Below are positions 62,601 through 64,000 of a stretch of 64,000 nt of DNA, piece by piece; positions within the stretch are counted from its first letter, which is position 1, and each line of letters opens with the position of its first letter. This stretch comes from Syngnathus acus (lineage: Eukaryota > Chordata > Actinopteri > Syngnathiformes > Syngnathidae), in contig NC_051090.1 in assembly GCF_901709675.1 (NCBI RefSeq), positions 10,425,342 to 10,489,341 on the forward strand. The letters are read 5' to 3'. The notes under the pieces are model-generated. The model searched no databases. It was not told the origin of the DNA and saw only the letters and a program-made list of their open reading frames with translations. A program made the position numbers and the translations under genes.

Positions 62601-64000
62601 ACAAAATGAAAAGAATCACCTCGGATTAAGTCGCCAATCTGGTAGTAGGACAAAGGATCGTCATGGCTGCCGGTTGAAGGGATTTCTTTAATGTGACAAA
62701 GAGCCTAGGGTTCAAAACAAGAAATGCAGCGGTGAGGAGCGCTTTGTCACACGCCACCTTGCCACTACAGCGCTTGCCACCGATCGCTTCTTGTGTATAA
62801 TGCCTGACTGCTATCTTACGGACAACTCCAGGTCTTCGATGTCTCTGTTCAGTCCTCCTGCCGTGCAAATGAGCGTGAGAAAGAAGCCGTATTCGCGAAC
62901 ATTGTTGATCCTCCCCATCACGATGTCTCCGGGTTCTAAATCCCGGTAAAGCATAGCCCTTCTCTCCTCAAAAGGCACCTCCATGAATAACTCCAGCGGT
63001 GGCATGAGAGCATAAGCCTCTGCAAAAGACAAGACAATTCTGAGGTACTCGCCGCAAGAAGTCACACTCCACACTTAACTACGCACATTAATTCCGCTGA
63101 GTTTTTATATCCGAGCTAATAATGACATCAGACTGCCACTCAGGATAAGATCTGCAGATATTGAATTGTTTTTGTTTAAACAGTGAAATTGTTTCAAAAT
63201 GAAGTGCAAAGTGTGGACAACCTGCCACCTCTTCCTGTCCTCCTCCTCCTCCTTCTTCTTCTTCTTCTTTCGGAGTTGCAGTCTTCCATGACGGACTGAA
63301 AAGAATGTCAGCCTTGCGAGCAATGAACTGCTCCACAAGGGGGCTGGTCTGCTCTTCGCCATTTCTGTCAAGGGCCACAAAGACATCTTGACAGGATATC
63401 ATTTGAACCGGGGGGCTACATTTCGTCACGCAATATTTTGTCACGCCTTGCCTAACAGAAAGGTGCTTTGCTAAAGGAAATTATAAATCTTCTGTGGAGG
63501 GGTATCAGTCATTAAGATTGTCATCATTACTCCGTGGAAAATACATGTGTGTGTGAATGAAAGGGTGGACAGTCACACGGTGCGTTTACAAGGAGAAGAT
63601 GCAGGCCTTCAAGTACTCGGGGTCCACTATCCAGGGGAAAGGGGGTGGGGTGAAGAAGTGTCAGGTTGATTCCATGATTGAAGTAAAGTATTAAGGGAAG
63701 CTACACAAGAGATGAGATGTTAAGGGATGATAGCAATGATAAGAAAAGAGGAGAAAGTGGGACAGGTGCTAAGATTCCCTTTGGACAGCAAAGACTGGAA
63801 GCTTTGGAGATGAAGGCGGTTCAGACGTGCAAAAATCAGTAGGAGGAGGCTGGAAATGCTGTTTACCTCTCATACGGAGCCTTGCACAGGTCAGCCACCA
63901 CCGCTTGAAAGTCGGGGTTCTCGGTTTGTTCGCATTTCAAGGTGTTGAACAATGATTCGCCGTGATACGTCAGACACTGCCTCAACAAGTCTCTGTCCAT
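59693..64000 (-). CDS. ttc14: tetratricopeptide repeat protein 14
   Basis: A little-studied, probably nuclear protein with an S1 RNA-binding fold, TPRs and a charged tail; RNA processing is the usual guess. Twelve coding exons (5'-3'): 63867-64000, 63222-63364, 62820-63019, 62620-62704, 62335-62464, 62082-62237, 61944-62015, 61740-61859, 61546-61668, 61349-61466, 60663-60772, 59693-60554. All phases agree, giving 750 aa (human about 770). The ATG is the final three bases of the window, so the promoter is outside. Landmarks: [10 protein letters not shown] start; [16 protein letters not shown]1 domain at about 120-206 ([33 protein letters not shown]); [24 protein letters not shown] region at about 300-425 ([47 protein letters not shown]); a Ser/Lys/Arg-rich tail in the last exon; conserved end [16 protein letters not shown]. 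Exon 2 encodes an unusual [10 protein letters not shown] run. Confidence 0.95.
63585..63845 (+). repeat. LINE reverse-transcriptase relic in ttc14 intron 1
   Basis: The plus-strand frame from 63599 reads [15 protein letters not shown], which matches the FKYLGSTIxxxG motif near the end of non-LTR retrotransposon reverse-transcriptase domains. Downstream the frame is broken, with a scrap (LEALEMKA) resembling the following conserved segment. It is short and decayed. Confidence 0.5.

Overview
This is a stretch of vertebrate nuclear DNA, almost certainly from a ray-finned (teleost) fish. The evidence is short introns, many (CA)n/(TG)n microsatellites, Tc1-like and hAT-like DNA transposons and tRNA-like SINE fragments of teleost type, and intact orthologues of vertebrate genes. 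It is not bacterial; there are no operons, ribosome binding sites or CRISPR arrays.

Layout. Bases 1-38,090 hold no convincing host protein-coding gene. They contain AT-rich non-coding DNA, microsatellites, a Tc1-like element with a broken transposase (6643-8217) lying inside a larger pair of inverted repeats, two copies of one TA-flanked inverted-repeat element (11944-12548 and 33991-34908), a related relic at 18.6 kb, and two notable hairpins. In mammals the genomic neighbour on this side of DNAJC19 is the SOX2/SOX2-OT gene desert, so this may be the edge of the sox2 regulatory desert (inference from gene order).

Bases 38,090-42,600 hold two same-strand genes. The first is an HSP70 gene (CDS 38939-40858, intronless in the CDS, with a 5'UTR intron and a promoter carrying a triplicated 25-bp heat-shock-element module). 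Only about 230 bp after its polyadenylation signal comes dnajc19, which encodes the TIM14/Pam18-like J-protein of the mitochondrial import motor (six exons, 116 aa). Bases 42,720-51,075 (minus strand) hold fxr1, the fragile-X-related RNA-binding protein. I reconstructed it as 18 coding exons and 680 aa with every splice phase consistent. It converges on dnajc19, with the two 3' ends about 140 bp apart. Bases 51,076-59,692 are non-coding. Bases 59,693-64,000 (minus) hold the whole ttc14 coding sequence (12 exons, 750 aa), whose ATG is exactly the last three bases of the window.

Gene order and relative orientation for dnajc19-fxr1-ttc14 match human 3q26.33, except that CCDC39, which lies between FXR1 and TTC14 in human, is not seen here, and an HSP70 gene is present that human lacks at this place. 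I found no evidence for a wholly new multi-gene system. The best leads are three GC-AG introns in two adjacent genes (one with an overlapping GT donor 4 bp away that would switch the fxr1 C-terminus), a possible duplicated coiled-coil exon in fxr1, altered nuclear-export and RGG regions in Fxr1, the triplicated HSE promoter and chaperone/J-protein adjacency, and the large inverted repeat around the Tc1 element.
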